Shown here: positions 51,280 to 64,000 of the stretch, piece after piece | How the letters are laid out: each line of letters starts with the position of its first letter | How positions within the stretch are numbered: the stretch's first letter is position 1 | Source of the DNA: Adiantum capillus-veneris | Lineage: Eukaryota > Streptophyta > Polypodiopsida > Polypodiales > Pteridaceae | Assembly (NCBI GenBank): GCA_014529385.2 | Contig: CM043960.1 | Coordinates: 25,610,396-25,674,395, forward strand | Direction: 5' to 3' | DNA: 64,000 nt | Position numbers and translations under genes: made by a program | The notes under the pieces: model-generated | What the model was told of the DNA's origin: nothing | What the model saw: the letters and a program-made list of their open reading frames with translations, nothing else | Databases searched by the model: none

Positions 51280-51998
51280 AGACATTATACGCGTATGATG
51301 TCTTTTTTCACAGATTTGGACTATTTTGGTTATGCTCACTCTCAGTAGCCCCTTTATGCTCTGTCCACTCACAAAATTCAGTTTGAACTCTATTTGAGCA
51401 AGTTATGGCTAATTTAGGCTTTTCTTGGCAATTTTCCGCTTTTGACTTGTTTTGGGTCAATTGTGATCCAAATGGGATGAAACTTGAAATATAACCTCTA
51501 GACAGCTATTACAATGGATCTGTGTTGGCAAAGTATCAAAATATGTCCAAAATTAGGTCAAAGACATCATACGCGTATGATGTCTTTTTCATCAATTTGG
51601 GTCAAGACTTGATATTTTTGCTTTCTACAGTGTTTGTAACAATCTTGTCAGGTCAGATATCAAAAATAAGTAGTGGATGTGCTAAAAGACATTATACGCG
51701 TATGTTGTCTTTTGTCCCAGATTTTGACTATTCTTGGTTTTAAGCCTTCTCCAATGTTTATAATTGAGTTTCAAGTGTTTTTGTCAGGTTTGAATGTAAA
51801 AACAAGATCTGAATCCAAAATTTCCTATTCTTTGCGTTTCTTAGACTCCGACTTGTCTTTTTGGGTTTCTTTGAGTGTTAATGCTCTTGTTTTAAGTTGA
51901 AATTAGGGTATAACTCCCCTTTTGAACACTCTGGTAAAGTCAAAATTTCTGTTTTGGTCTCTGTTTGGTCATTTAGACATCATACGCGTATGATGTCT
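51280..51998 (-). repeat. Palindrome array 1 (four copies) in the leader
   Basis: Copies of the same 24-bp palindrome at 51280-51303 (one mismatch), 51562-51585 (perfect), 51687-51710 (two mismatches) and 51975-51998 (perfect). The spacings 282, 125 and 288 match the 293, 135 and 285 of array 2. The last copy is 168 bases upstream of the gag ATG at 51112. Confidence 0.97.
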
Positions 51999-52512
51999 AA
52001 AGTTGCAGATTTCCAGTTTTTTGGCACATAATCCTTCCTAAAGCTTTCTCAAGTGCTCAGCAACTCCCAGATACACAGAAAATTTCTCTGACTTTTGTTT
52101 ATTGCAAGTTTCACTACTAACTCGACGGTTTAGTGATCTAACATGCAATCAACCATATCAAGCAAATACTCTAATGATTACTAGCTCTAGATCAGGATCA
52201 AATGAAGTCCCACCTAAGCTATTCCTAATCATAAAATGGGTTTGGTAATTGTGATTTTAAAGAGATCCACTGTCACTCACGGACTAGCAAATTCTTCTTC
52301 TATCAACAACTATTCAACACCAACAAAACAACAAACAAATCTAAGCTAAACTAAAAATACTGTCAACACGGAAGACCCAGGAATACCCCACTTCCTAGTA
52401 TCTCTCGAGATTTTCGGAGTCCACCACTCCTAGATCTTTTCTAACTAAAGTATACAAAGTAGTTTATACGACTCACCTCGTAGGATTAGTCTAAGGTCAC
52501 CTACTTAGGGCT
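51999..52512. other. Leader of the giant element between PBS and palindromes
   Basis: About 500 AT-rich bases with no ORF, tRNA or recognisable motif. Confidence 0.6.
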
Positions 52513-52534
52513 CTCGTCCCCGGCAACGGTGCCA
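52513..52534 (-). other. Primer-binding site of the giant element
   Basis: The minus strand reads TGGCACCGTTGCCGGGGACG, then AG, two bases after the 5' LTR. This closely matches the TGGCGCCGTTGCCGGGG primer site typical of plant Tat/Athila elements, with one difference near the start. Confidence 0.88.
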
Positions 52535-52536
52535 AA

Positions 52537-53473
52537 TGTTAAGGCGGTTACGCCGCTAGCGGAAGCTAAATAGCGAGAACTCAACCAACAACAGAATTTG
52601 TCAGACGAGGACGGAGCTTGACCTGCAGGCGCATGGAAACAACTAGGTGGGTGTCAAATCACCTACTCGACCTTCTAATGACAATCACTACTAAGGAAAT
52701 CAAATCTAAGTTCTAAAATACGCAAGTGACTGAAATCCTTACTACGAATGAATGCTATACGAAACAGGATCTAGAATCATTGAATCGATCTCAAACTCAA
52801 GGGGAAGTCTATACACTAGGTAAGAACAACACCCTAAAGACTTGAACTACAAAATCAACCTATAACCACTCCGTGCGGCAAACGCGTATGAAGACAGGCC
52901 GAAAAAACAGGTGATCGAAACTTGACCCCGATGGTACCAATGTGTAGCTCTACTCGTTGTGGTTCTATAGATATGCTGCACACTCCATTCCGACACACGA
53001 GTTGGAAGAAAACTCACACCGAAGCTCGTAGGAACTTACCACACATAGAAGCCGATAGCGCGCACTCTTGGTATCTGTGCGTAGCTCTCGCCGTTGCTAA
53101 CACAATGGCGGTGTCGCTTCTCCAATGGCGGCTCCGTAGCTCGCGTAGCAAGTAGATAAGACTCTCTCTCTCACACTCTCTCTCAGACATAGTCACGGCG
53201 CTCAAAAACTCACTTTGATTAATAATCTCCATCCCTATAGGTTACAAAAACTTTGGCTTATATACCTCAGCCTTGGAGGTGAGAACATCTCTAACTAATT
53301 ACATCAGCAAGTGAAATTACTTCGGGATTACAAGCTGGAAACTCAATTGAGTCCCGTTACTTAATGAATGGCTCAAATCAAAATTAATGTCGGAAAGACA
53401 TTTATTACAATCAATGGTTACAAAATGATGAGTGTGAGCAAAAATGTGGGTGTGATCCTCTGCTGGCTCAACA
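52537..53473 (-). repeat. 5' LTR of the giant element
   Basis: 937 bp, complete, TGTTGAGCC to GCCTTAACA on the minus strand. TSD ATATT at 53474-53478. It shares the region 52651-53473 with the left LTR. Confidence 0.95.
53258..53264 (-). promoter_or_regulatory. TATA box in the 5' LTR of the giant element
   Basis: TATATAA on the minus strand within GAGGTATATAAGCCAAAG; present at the same place in the other LTR (35141-35147). A start of transcription some 30 bases downstream is inferred. Confidence 0.55.
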
Positions 53474-53478
53474 ATATT

Positions 53479-54598
53479 CAAAAGAAGGCTCTATGGTAGG
53501 AGATCAACAAATTTCTTGAGGCGGGTATTATCTATCCAGTGAAAGAGTCTGAGTGGGTTTCTCTTGTTGTCATTACTCCAAAGAAGAATGGGAAATGACG
53601 GGTATGTGTAGACTATAAGCCCTTGAATGCTGCAACCAAGCAGAATTGCTACCCCTTGCCATTTCAAGACGAGATTCCAAACCAGGTTGCTAGACATGAG
53701 TGCTATTCTATCATAGATGGTTTTTCAGGGTATTTTCATATTGGTATTGCTTTGGAGGATCAGATGAAGACTACCTTCATCTCTCCATGGGGGTGCTTTG
53801 CCTATCCTCGCAGGATGCCTTTTGGACTAGTGAATGCATATTCTACATTTCAAGACTAGATTAACAAAGTGTTCGGGCCATACTTGGGTAAGTTCATCAA
53901 AGTTTTTATGGATGATATTGGATGTTATAGTTCCAGGGTGAAACACTTGGCCAAGCTGAAGCTGTGCTTTCAAAGGCTAGATAAAGAAGGAGGGCAGTTG
54001 AACCCAATTAAGTGCAAATTGGCACAACCAATGGCTCACCTGTTGGGTCATGTGGTATCACAGAATGGTATATTGAAGTAGATCCCGAGAAAGTGAACGC
54101 ATTGGTTCTCATAGAGCCTCCCACCAGTTCGACAGGGTTGGCATCGTTCGTGCATAAGTTAAAGTATTTGTCACGTTTCTTTTGGATGCTTTCTCAGTAT
54201 GTTTATCCTCTTCAGAAAGGGCTCAGCAAGTGTACGGATTTCAATGGGATGAGGAATCTGAAGAGGCGTTTGACAAAGTGGAAGGTATTCTATGCCAGCT
54301 ACCTACGGTATGCCCTCCCAACCAAGAGGATGACTTCTATATTGCTATGACAGCGGGTACGGTGGCCATTGGAGCAGTATTGCTACAGAAGGTGGGGAGA
54401 AGTTATAAGCCTATTTACTTTAAGAGCAGGGTAATCAGTTCAGGAGAGATTACTTATATGGAATCCGAACAGTGGGTGATGGCTTTGGTCTTTGCTTGTA
54501 GGAATTTCAAAGTGTATTTAATCGTTTGTAAATTTTATGTATTGACGGCTAACAATCTTTTGCCTGAAGTGGTGCTACATTTGAAGCCAGGGAAGTGA
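53479..54598 (+). pseudogene. Tat-like gypsy element: RT and RNase H
   Basis: The plus-strand continuation of the fragment at 27181-28550. RT words are clear: EAGIIYPVKESEW, VVITPKKNGK, HECYSIIDGFSGYF, MPFGLVNAYSTFQ and the catalytic F-M-D-D (KVFMDDIGCYSSRV). RNase H follows with AMTAGTVAIGAVLLQK and YKPIYFKSRVISSGE. Stops interrupt it (for example a TAG in the LW-EIN context near 53506 and TGA near 53596), with a frameshift near 54060. Confidence 0.85.
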
Positions 54599-54655
54599 AT
54601 CATGAAATGGGTGATAGAGCTATAGGAGTTTGAGTTTGAGTTCAAAGTACATCAC

Positions 54656-55160
54656 ATGAGTCGGTATCATTTGGTGGATATCCTAGTCAACAAAGAGATC
54701 AAGTTACCAATTTATCCAAGGGTAGTGCGAGAGGAGGATAAAGAGGAGCCAGACTTGGAAGGGGCCTTCACTATGTGGTTTGATGGCGCTTACAGAAGGG
54801 TAACACAAAAAGCATGTGGAGGTGTGGTCATTCAAAGTCCACATGGAACAATCATTTTTTCCAAAGCTTACGACTTGGAAGAGGTGCATACCAACAATGA
54901 GGCGGAGTATCTTACTTTACATCTCGGTCTAAAGTAGTGTATTAAATTTGGCATATCAAGGTTAGTAGTGAAATGCGATGCTCCGTTGGTTATCAAGCAA
55001 CTCTTGGGCCAAAGGCAGGTAAAGAGGGATTCTCTCAAGAATTAGTTTTTTCTATAAAGAAGCTATTGAAGTTTTTTGAAGAGGTGCAATTCAAACATGT
55101 TAGAAGGGAACAGAACCAGGAAGCAGATCGGTTGGCTAGCAGTTGTGTTCAAACTCACGT
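54656..55160 (+). pseudogene. Archaeal-type second RNase H (aRH) of the Tat-like element
   Basis: It contains MWFDGAYRRVTQKACGGVVI, then VHTNNEAEYLTLHLGLK, KCDAPLVIKQLLG and VRREQNQEADRLASS. These are the D, E, D, D motifs of the extra RNase H that defines Tat-lineage gypsy elements. A stop at 54935-54937 and a frameshift near 55035 break it. Confidence 0.85.
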
Positions 55161-56414
55161 GTGGAGTTTGTATGTGGCACCAACTACTTATGCAGGTAGG
55201 GAAACTTTAAAAGACATTGATGATTTCTTGAGCACATATCAATGTCCTGAAGGGATTTCCAAGCTACAAAAGAGGAGAATTGTTCAAAGAGCTCAAAAGT
55301 TTACTCTGGTAGGTGAAGATATTATGATGCACGATCGAGATGGGGTGCTACATCGAATCCTTTACAAGGAGGAGATTGGTATGGTATTGGAGCAGTGCCA
55401 CAAAGAGAGTGGACATCAAGGTAAGGATCAAGTCTTGTTTTGTATTTTAAGAAGTGGGTTCTGGTGGCCTTTTGTTGTGCAAGATGTGCACTATTGGTGC
55501 AAGACGTGCCATCAGTGCCAAGTAATGGGTGAAAGACGACTGGTAGCCGAGCAGGAAGGGGCTATCATAGCACATGATGCTTTTGAAGAGTGGGGATTGG
55601 ATGCTATTGGTCCATTGCCCAAGTTAGCTAGCGGTAAAAAATATATTGTGGTGGCCATAGACTGCCTCACTAGGTGGGTTGAGGCTAAAGCGGTAAAAGA
55701 GTTAAATGCTCATATTGGTGCCCAGTTTGTTTTTTATTGCATAGGCTGCCATTTTGGAGTACCTTGGGTGCTTATATCTAATGAAGGACAAGGATTCAGA
55801 AGTAAGTTGGTGTGTGTACTAGTAGAGAAGTTGGGTATTCAACATTGATACCAGCAGGTTGAAGAGTGGGAATCTAACCTTGACAAATGTTTGTGGGCTT
55901 ATAGGACTTCATACAAGGTGACTACCAACTTTATTCCCTATGAGTTGGTCTATGGCAAGGAAGCAGTATTCCCCGTACCTGTGCAATTAGGGGTGCTCAA
56001 AGGTTTGTGGTGGATTGATGAAGCTCATTAAGATGTTTTCTAGGATAAGATTATGAGTCTTGAAACTTTGAAGATGGATCGTGAGGCAGTAGTGGATTTC
56101 TATGTGAAGCAGCGGGTGAAAAGAGTGGCAAAGTTCAACCAACATTTGCTAGAAAAACTGATCGAGAAGGGAGATCTAGTGATGAAGTACGAGAGGTATC
56201 TCAACTTCACCATTTAGAAGAAATTCAAAAATAAGTGGACAGGGCCTTATAAGGTCCATCAAGCTTTTCCCAATGGTACTTACGCATTGATGAGGATGGA
56301 TGGTCGCTTTCTCAAGAACAGGGTCAATGGTGTGCGTCTCAAGCTCTATGTCGAGAGGGAGTTGGTGCTAGGAGTGCATCAGGTTCTAATGGAGGGTGTT
56401 GGGCAACCAGCTTA
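55161..56414 (+). pseudogene. Integrase of the Tat-like element
   Basis: H2C2 zinc site (CHKESGHQGKDQ, then CKTCHQCQVMGE), then the core with DAIGPLPKLASGKKYIVVAI. The second catalytic position reads ISNEGQGFRSK, asparagine instead of aspartate, so the enzyme is dead apart from the stops (a TGA near 55,846 and later TAGs). The C-terminal region ends near 56,414 (VNGVRLKLYVERELV). Confidence 0.82.
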
Positions 56415-56530
56415 AGTAGGATTCTCATATGCTAGGAATAAAACTATGTACATATAGTTGAGTTTTTTTGGATTTTCTCATGGTGTGCTCAGTGCTTGCA
56501 GTTTGTAGTGGAATAAAGCTCTTTTATGGT

Positions 56531-56562
56531 TGAGCATGAATGCTCAACTAGGGGGTGGGCAA
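56531..56562 (+). other. Hairpin and polypurine tract of the Tat-like element
   Basis: TGAGCATGAATGCTCA (56531-56546) forms a short hairpin, followed by a purine-rich GGGGGTGGGCAA. The next bases, TGATGG at 56563, would start the 3' LTR. Confidence 0.55.
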
Positions 56563-59145
<2,583 letters not shown>

Positions 59146-59162
59146 TTTTCCGCCATGCTAGA

Positions 59163-59274
<112 letters not shown>

Positions 59275-59830
59275 TTCTATTATCATCCTCGGAGGTTAAA
59301 TATGACCTATGGGACCAAATGAACATGTCATATGGTGTGAGTGCAGGTCATAAGTGACTCTCGATGCTCAAAAATGGCTGAAATGAGCGTCGCAATAGAG
59401 AGTCCACATCGTGGTTGGGAGAGGAAGGTATGTAAGGAGAACTCATGGCTGAATATATGGGGAAAAACGGACCTAATGTGGTCAAAAGCTGAGCACTCAA
59501 GTAGTGTGTGGTACCCACTCTCTCGCACTTGACGAGGGCATAAGGTGCAAAGTCGATGAGACTCCTCGCCAGTGTCCCAACATCCTGTCTTGCAGCGTAG
59601 AGAATGCGAACTAAGACGAGGGAGGCAATGGTGTGGATCGCACTCAATGGGATGGGCTCAAGGATGTAGGGATGGGTTCAGTTACCACGCTCAGAGAAGA
59701 AGAGATATTTGTAGTTGGGGCAATGTGTGTGGTGTAATGGCTGAAGAGAGAACCTCCGGATTTCTCCCAAGCCTGATACATTGGCATTGTAAGAAGGCCT
59801 CATTAACTTGGAAGTCGATAGACGCATCCT

Positions 59831-60364
59831 TTACCAAGTGACATGCATCCCATCTTCCAAACCATTCTTGATGTCAAGCATCCACCCCAAACTTAGTATT
59901 TTGCTCTTGCATGTCTTTTGGACCTTTTGACTTGCTTCATATGCGATTCTAGGAAGTCGATACAAAGGGCTACATTGTGTCTTAAGCATGTACTTCACAA
60001 CCCTTTTCATGCCCAAGACCTCAATGGGAAGCGATCCGGACTCAAGAAGTAAGAGCATGTAGGGTTTTTGTGTCTTGACTTGGAAAAAGTTGGTGAGAAA
60101 ACGCTTTTGGACATTCTCAAACTCTTTCCAAGTAGACTTCCCGACGCTACCACCCCACACCTCCACTCCATAAAGAAGCACCAGTGTCACCAATGTGTCA
60201 AAGAGGTACTTTTTGAGAGCCCAACACTTGATCTCTCCAGCATTGCACATGTTCTCAAATGCATAATAAGCCCTCTTTCTGGCTTCCAAGCGACCCATTG
60301 CACAATCCTTCCATCTATGATTGGATGGAATCTCAAGGCCAAGGTACTTGAAGCTATCTACCAC
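59831..60364 (-). pseudogene. LINE ORF2 C-terminal region
   Basis: 177 codons: VDSFKYLGLEIPSNHRWKDC, KCWALKKYLFDTLVTLVLLY and GVEVWGGSVGKSTWKEFENV are typical of the thumb and connection region after RT in plant LINEs. Further left, 59328-59528 encodes ESGYHTLLECSAFDHIRSVF, like the Cys-His end of ORF2, in a different frame. Confidence 0.8.
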
Positions 60365-60454
60365 TTCAAGTTGCTCATTGTTGTATACAATGCATGAATT
60401 TTCATCATTGAGGGGTCTTTACAAGCATAACCTTGGTTTTGGATCCATTCACGA

Positions 60455-60740
60455 TCAGCCATTCACGATCAGCCCGCCATGTAGGCAAAAGCGTTCCAAG
60501 ACACTCATAAGCTTTTGTGCATCTTCTAAGGTATGTGCCAAGAGCACTACATCATCGGCATAAAGCAAAAGCATGATCATGGCATTTTCGATCTTAACCT
60601 CTTCTATGCCTTCTTGTTGCATAAAATCAAGAACCATGCATTCCAATTCATCAATGAGTAGCCCAAAGAGGGTTGGGGAAAGTGGGCATCCTTGTTTGAC
60701 ACCAATGGTGCTTGCAAAAAATTCTAAAATTCTATCTCCC
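60455..60740 (-). pseudogene. LINE reverse transcriptase fragment
   Basis: Carries KQGCPLSPTLFGLLIDELE and YADD. It ends early because a 14-bp tandem duplication (ATTCACGATCAGCC twice, about 60447-60476) shifts the frame after LHGGLIVNG. Upstream codons in the same open frame are derived from CT repeats and an unrelated gypsy end. Confidence 0.82.
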
Positions 60741-60748
60741 ATACGTAG

Positions 60749-60751
<3 letters not shown>

Positions 60752-60829
<78 letters not shown>

Positions 60830-60900
60830 GGGGGGGGCTGAATGAGGGAGAGAGTGAGAGATGGGGAGAGAGTGTGAGAGAGTGTGTGTATGGGTGGGGG

Positions 60901-60946
<46 letters not shown>

Positions 60947-60999
60947 CGTTGAGAGAGAGAGAGATATATATTTTTTTTTGATCCTACTGCCGACATAGA

Positions 61000-61031
<32 letters not shown>
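60752..61031 (+). repeat. Cluster of (GA)n arrays
   Basis: GA runs at 60752-60826, about 60905-60945 and 61003-61031, separated by G-rich or GA-related DNA. The segment lies between the LINE and a gypsy end. Confidence 0.93.
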
Positions 61032-61036
<5 letters not shown>

Positions 61037-61194
61037 GCCAGGCTGGGGAAGAGAGAGTGGGAGATAATGGAGGAGAGGGAGAGGGTGTTGCCAAGGCGGG
61101 GGGGCGGTCCACTGTTGCACATGAGTCAACGAGGGAGGGGTGGTGGCGGCATTTATTTCTACAAAAAAAACCATTTTTTTAAATTTATTTCTAG

Positions 61195-61324
61195 TAGTGG
61201 AGTTGGAGTGTTCATCCTCCTCCAGGATATCTATCATGAACTCCGAATCAAACCTTAAGAAGTACCTTTTGAGCCTCCATCCATTGACTCTGGTCGTGTG
61301 AATTCGACCATCTACTTCCGTCAA
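61195..61324 (-). pseudogene. Integrase C-terminal end of the right-hand Tat-like element
   Basis: VDGRIHTTRVNGWRLKRYFL matches the same region of the copy at about 56,300 (DGRFLKNRVNGVRLKLY). Codons beyond NSTTRNKFKK run into unrelated repeats. Confidence 0.7.
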
Positions 61325-61597
61325 TTTGTAGCTACCATTGGTATATCACTTTTTGACAATGAATGGCCCTTCCCATCTGGGTTGAAACTTCTTCTCTTTC
61401 CTAGTGTCGAGTCTGTTATCGTATCTCAATACTAACATGCCTTTCTTCAAACCCTTGTCCTTAAGCCCTTGATTGAATGTGAGTCGTCGTCGTTCTGCTT
61501 GTGTTGCATAGTGGTGATCGCATCTTCCCTATCTAGCTAAAGTCTTTCTAGATCTAAGATGTGGTTGCGGATATGGGCAATTGGGTGATGTAACTGG

Positions 61598-62023
61598 CTA
61601 GCCATTACTCGCAAGCTGGCTATCTATACCTCGATGGGTAGAATGGCCTCTTTTCCATATACCAAATGGAAAGGGGTGAAACCTAGTGATGTTCAGAATG
61701 TCATGCGGGTAGGCCCAAAGAGCGGCCATGAGATGCTTATCCCAATCACTTGTGTGATTATTCACCTGCTTTATGATGATCTTACAGATCATACTGTTTA
61801 CCTTTTCTACTAGACCATTGCACTGTGGATAGTATGGAGTTGAGTGTCGACCTGTGATGCCTAGATTTTTCATCAGTTCTTCCACCAAGTCGCCTCTAAA
61901 ACCTGGCCCTCTATCAGATATTATCTCCAGAGCTGTGCCAAAAGGGAAACAAATGTGCTCAAATATGAACTTTGCCACTTCTTGGGTTGTAATGCGTGGC
62001 TGCTGCTTCCGTCCATCGGTCAT
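61598..62023 (-). pseudogene. Integrase core of the right-hand Tat-like element
   Basis: 142 codons with ALEIISDRGPGFRGDLVEEL (second D present) and HSTPYYPQCNGLVEKVNS (E present). The first aspartate and the H2C2 site lie in other frames at 62,030-62,250. Shifts separate them. Confidence 0.8.
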
Positions 62024-62698
62024 GTAGTCTACACCAACTAGAATGTATAGTTTACCAGATTGAGCCCTTGGTAAAGGACCAATTGCATCTATTCCCCACT
62101 TCTCAAACGGGTCATATGAGATGATAGGAGTCTATGGCTCATAGGTTAGTGTTGGATCACTGAATACTTGACAAGCTCTGCATGTTTTACACCAATGATG
62201 CACATCTCTGTTCAGACTAGGCCAAGAGAATCATGCCGGTAGAATCTTCCTACTAGTAATATCTAGAGCAAAGTGGCTGCCGCAAACACCATCACGGCAA
62301 CTTGAGATTACCTCCGTAATTTCCCTAGAGCTTGGCACTCGCCTGAGGATCTGGTCTTTGCCCTTGGAGTACAAGGTGTTGTTTATAAAGAGGTATCTTG
62401 TTGCCTTTTGAACAAGCCATTGTTTCTAGCCCTTGGTATACCCTTCATGACATTCTCCTGTATCTAAGAAGTTGATGATATCATGCAGAGAATCGCTACC
62501 CCTGAAAGAGGGGCAGCTTCAGTTTAATTACTCCTATGGGAACATCTTGTATTTTTTCCTTGGCTAGAGCATCCTCTTCTTGATTTTTTCCCTAGGGACA
62601 TGAAATAGTTGCACCACTCCAAACTTTCTTAAAAGATCCTTAACTTGGCGTAATTGGCCAAGCAAAACTTGATTTTTACAAATCCAAGTGCCATTTGT

Positions 62699-63118
62699 CT
62701 ACTTAATCAAGAGCATGGCATCACCAAACACATTTAGGCGTTGAACCCCTTTTAAAACACATTTTTCTAATCCAAGAATTAGGGCCATGTACTCTGCTTC
62801 GATGTTGGAGTGGAAGTGTAGCAACTGCCCAATAGAGAAGACCTTTTCCTTTCGTTTATTGAAAATGACGATGTTAGCTATAGCTTGGTCCACTGTTCTT
62901 TTGTAAGCTCCATCAAAGAAAAGAGAGTGAACTCCTTCTAGCTTAGGAGTTTCCACCATTGGTGTCACTCCTTTGCCTTTTGTGTTTAGCTTCTTCTCAT
63001 AGTGATGGTGAGTAAGAATACATGCTAGACTATCCTTGGTGGAGTTCTTTACTTGCATAGTGTAATCGAACTCTTGTAATCTAACAAGCCACTTAGAGAT
63101 TCTAGATGAGACATCCAT
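62699..63118 (-). pseudogene. RNase H end and archaeal-type RNase H
   Basis: The start (SSRISKWLVRLQEFDYTMQV) is the end of the standard RNase H/connection. The archaeal-type RNase H then shows LFFDGAYKRTVDQAIANIVI, SNIEAEYMALILGLEKCVL and NVFGDAMLLIK. It is cut off by a stop near 62,699. Confidence 0.82.
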
Positions 63119-63121
63119 GTG

Positions 63122-63427
63122 TTACATCACATACGGAAAGACTTCTTCCATTGTTAGAATTACAAAGGGCCTAGGAAATAGATATGAGCAAAAATTTGTA
63201 GTGGCAAACATCAATGCAAGCACCGTGTGCTCTACTGCGGTGAATCCTTTTTCTGATGGGGTCATGACACGACTAGATAAGTAGATAGGACACACGAAAG
63301 AGGTTTGGGGGTCCTTCTGCATAAGAACGGCTCCAAGTGTATCACTCCCTACACTGGGGTTAACATAAAATGGCTCATTCCATCTAAGGGGTGCAATGAT
63401 GGGAAGTGTAGCCAGGATCTGTTTCAC
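63122..63427 (-). pseudogene. RNase H of the right-hand Tat-like element
   Basis: EPFYVNPSVGSDTLGAVLMQ and AVEHTVLALMFATTNFCSYL identify it. The usual catalytic D of the first motif reads N (Y-V-N-P-S-V-G), as is common in Tat elements, where the second RNase H is believed to take over. Confidence 0.82.
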
Positions 63428-63436
63428 TTTGCTAAA

Positions 63437-64000
63437 CTATTGCTCATTTTCTTCACTCCATAAGAAGACATCTCTATGGGTGACTTGTTGTAAAGAGAGA
63501 ACCACTTGAGAGAGAAAGTGAATGAACCTGCTCAAGTACCTTATCTTTTGAAGGAAAGAGACCAATTGCTTAGCTGTTGTGGGTGATGACAAAGATACTA
63601 AAGCTTGAACCTTGCTAGGGTCAGCCTCAATTCCTTTTGCTGAAATTACATGGCTGAGAAGAGTGACCTTGCTTTCACCAATGTGACACTTATCTATATT
63701 AAGCTGGCCACCCAAGGTTTGCAGCCTAGCCAGGCCATCATAGACCTTGCTCAAATGGACGGAGCGAGAGCTGTAGATGCAGAAATCATCTATGGAAACC
63801 CGTATTGACTTACCAAAGTATGGTTGGAAGACAAAAGTTACATAATGTTGGAATGTGGCCGAAGCGTTGGTGAGGCCAAAAGGCATCACTATATAAGCAA
63901 AACATCCCCATGGTGTTATGAAGGTTGTCTTTTTCTGGTCTTCTTCTGCAATGCTAATCTGGAAGTAGCCTAAGTAGCCATCACATAATGTGTAGCGCTC
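63437..64000 (-). pseudogene. Reverse transcriptase, partial at window edge
   Basis: MPFGLTNASATFQHYVTFVF, then IRVSIDDFCIYSSRSVHLSK (S-I-D-D active site) and LLSHVISAKGIEADPSKVQA. Upstream codons at 63,890-64,000 continue RT to the end of the window. A stop after SEENEQ separates it from RNase H. Confidence 0.85.

Larger units (their letters stand above)
34533..53473 (-). mobile_element. Giant Ty3/gypsy (OTA-like) retrotransposon
   Basis: A 19-kb element read on the minus strand. The 5' LTR is 52537-53473 (937 bp). The 3' LTR is 34533-35356 plus the displaced 96 bases at 27080-27175. TSD is ATATT. Order: PBS, leader with palindromes, gag, protease, RT, RNase H, two H2C2 modules, integrase, second protease-like domain, motif-repeat protein, internal PPT, palindrome array, late ORF, PPT. 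No chromodomain and no second (archaeal-type) RNase H are seen. The LTRs differ by roughly 1-1.5 percent by eye. The lineage is close to Tat/Athila by RT order and PBS, but I cannot place it more finely. Confidence 0.9.
59280..60740 (-). mobile_element. 5'-truncated LINE (non-LTR retrotransposon)
   Basis: Minus strand. RT starts abruptly at about 60740 with ILEFFASTIGVKQGCPLSPT and the catalytic YADD (LLLYADDVVLLA), then the C-terminal region of ORF2 continues to about 59328. The N-terminal endonuclease and most of RT are missing, the usual 5' truncation of LINEs. GA arrays lie on both sides (59166-59271 and 60752-60826). No clear poly-A tail or TSD can be read because of these arrays. Confidence 0.85.
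61195..64000 (-). mobile_element. Tat-like gypsy element (partial, runs off the window)
   Basis: Minus strand. From the right edge leftwards: RT, RNase H, archaeal-type RNase H, H2C2 site, integrase, integrase C-terminus. It ends near 61195 without a recognisable PPT or LTR, against microsatellite DNA. It is the same lineage as the element at 53.5-56.6 kb but a separate copy, with its own stops and frameshifts. Confidence 0.88.

Noticed and set aside
60455-61324. A single 289-codon gene joining integrase end, Ser-Leu repeats and LINE RT
   Set aside because: The frame is open only because CT repeats contain no stops. Its three parts belong to a gypsy element, microsatellites and a LINE.

Overview
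This window reads as repeat-dense nuclear DNA from a land plant with a large genome. It holds several layers of plant-type LTR retrotransposons: Ty1/copia, a Ty3/gypsy chromovirus, Tat-like gypsy elements with the extra RNase H, and one very large gypsy element. It also holds a pogo-like DNA transposon, a truncated LINE and long GA/CT microsatellites. Three of the four primer-binding sites found for copia and chromovirus elements match the 3' end of plant initiator-Met tRNA; the fourth has one mismatch. No complete ordinary host gene is visible. Three short exon-like pieces on the + strand, between 6.87 and 10.19 kb, may belong to one. The species cannot be named from the sequence alone; a seedless vascular plant or gymnosperm would fit.

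Layout. 1-1513: unassigned flank. 1519-6798: copia element on the - strand, structurally complete, with 321-bp LTRs, TSD GTTAG and one in-frame TAG in its polyprotein. 6.87-10.19 kb: exon-like pieces around a broken pogo-like transposase gene (7.35-9.3 kb, -). 11.2-22.0 kb: a chromovirus (-, LTRs 13108-14720 and 20398-22012) followed on its 3' side by a second, truncated leader-gag unit, so the LTR at 13.1-14.7 kb serves two internal regions. 22.0-23.9 kb: chromodomain scrap, LTR, PBS and leader of a related + element. 23.9-34.5 kb: a second copia element and related gypsy debris, disturbed by an inversion. 34.5-53.5 kb: a giant gypsy element on the - strand. 53.5-56.6 kb: the rest of the Tat-like element into which the giant inserted. 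57-61 kb: microsatellite-rich DNA with a LINE fragment. 61.2-64.0 kb: another Tat-like element (-) running off the window.

Two results stand out. First, a segment of about 7.45 kb (about 27,078-34,532) has been inverted. Three independent pieces of evidence are repaired by flipping it: the copia TSD AATGG, the missing end of the giant element's 3' LTR with its TSD ATATT, and the reading frame of the interrupted Tat-like reverse transcriptase.

Second, the giant element has an unusual build. In its own orientation it runs: LTR, PBS, leader with four copies of a 24-bp palindrome, gag-protease-RT-RNase H, two exactly collinear H2C2 modules with a 126-residue period, integrase, a second aspartic protease domain, a basic protein with a repeated K-Q-[IV]-W-[IV]-x-K motif, an internal polypurine tract, a second palindrome array of five copies with matching spacing, a frameshifted reading frame of about 1,090 codons with a nuclear-localisation-like start, a UBA-like stretch and a coiled coil, then the final polypurine tract and LTR. 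Each palindrome array ends about 167 bases upstream of a start codon (gag or the late frame), which suggests a duplicated leader or control module. I consider this the strongest candidate here for something undescribed.
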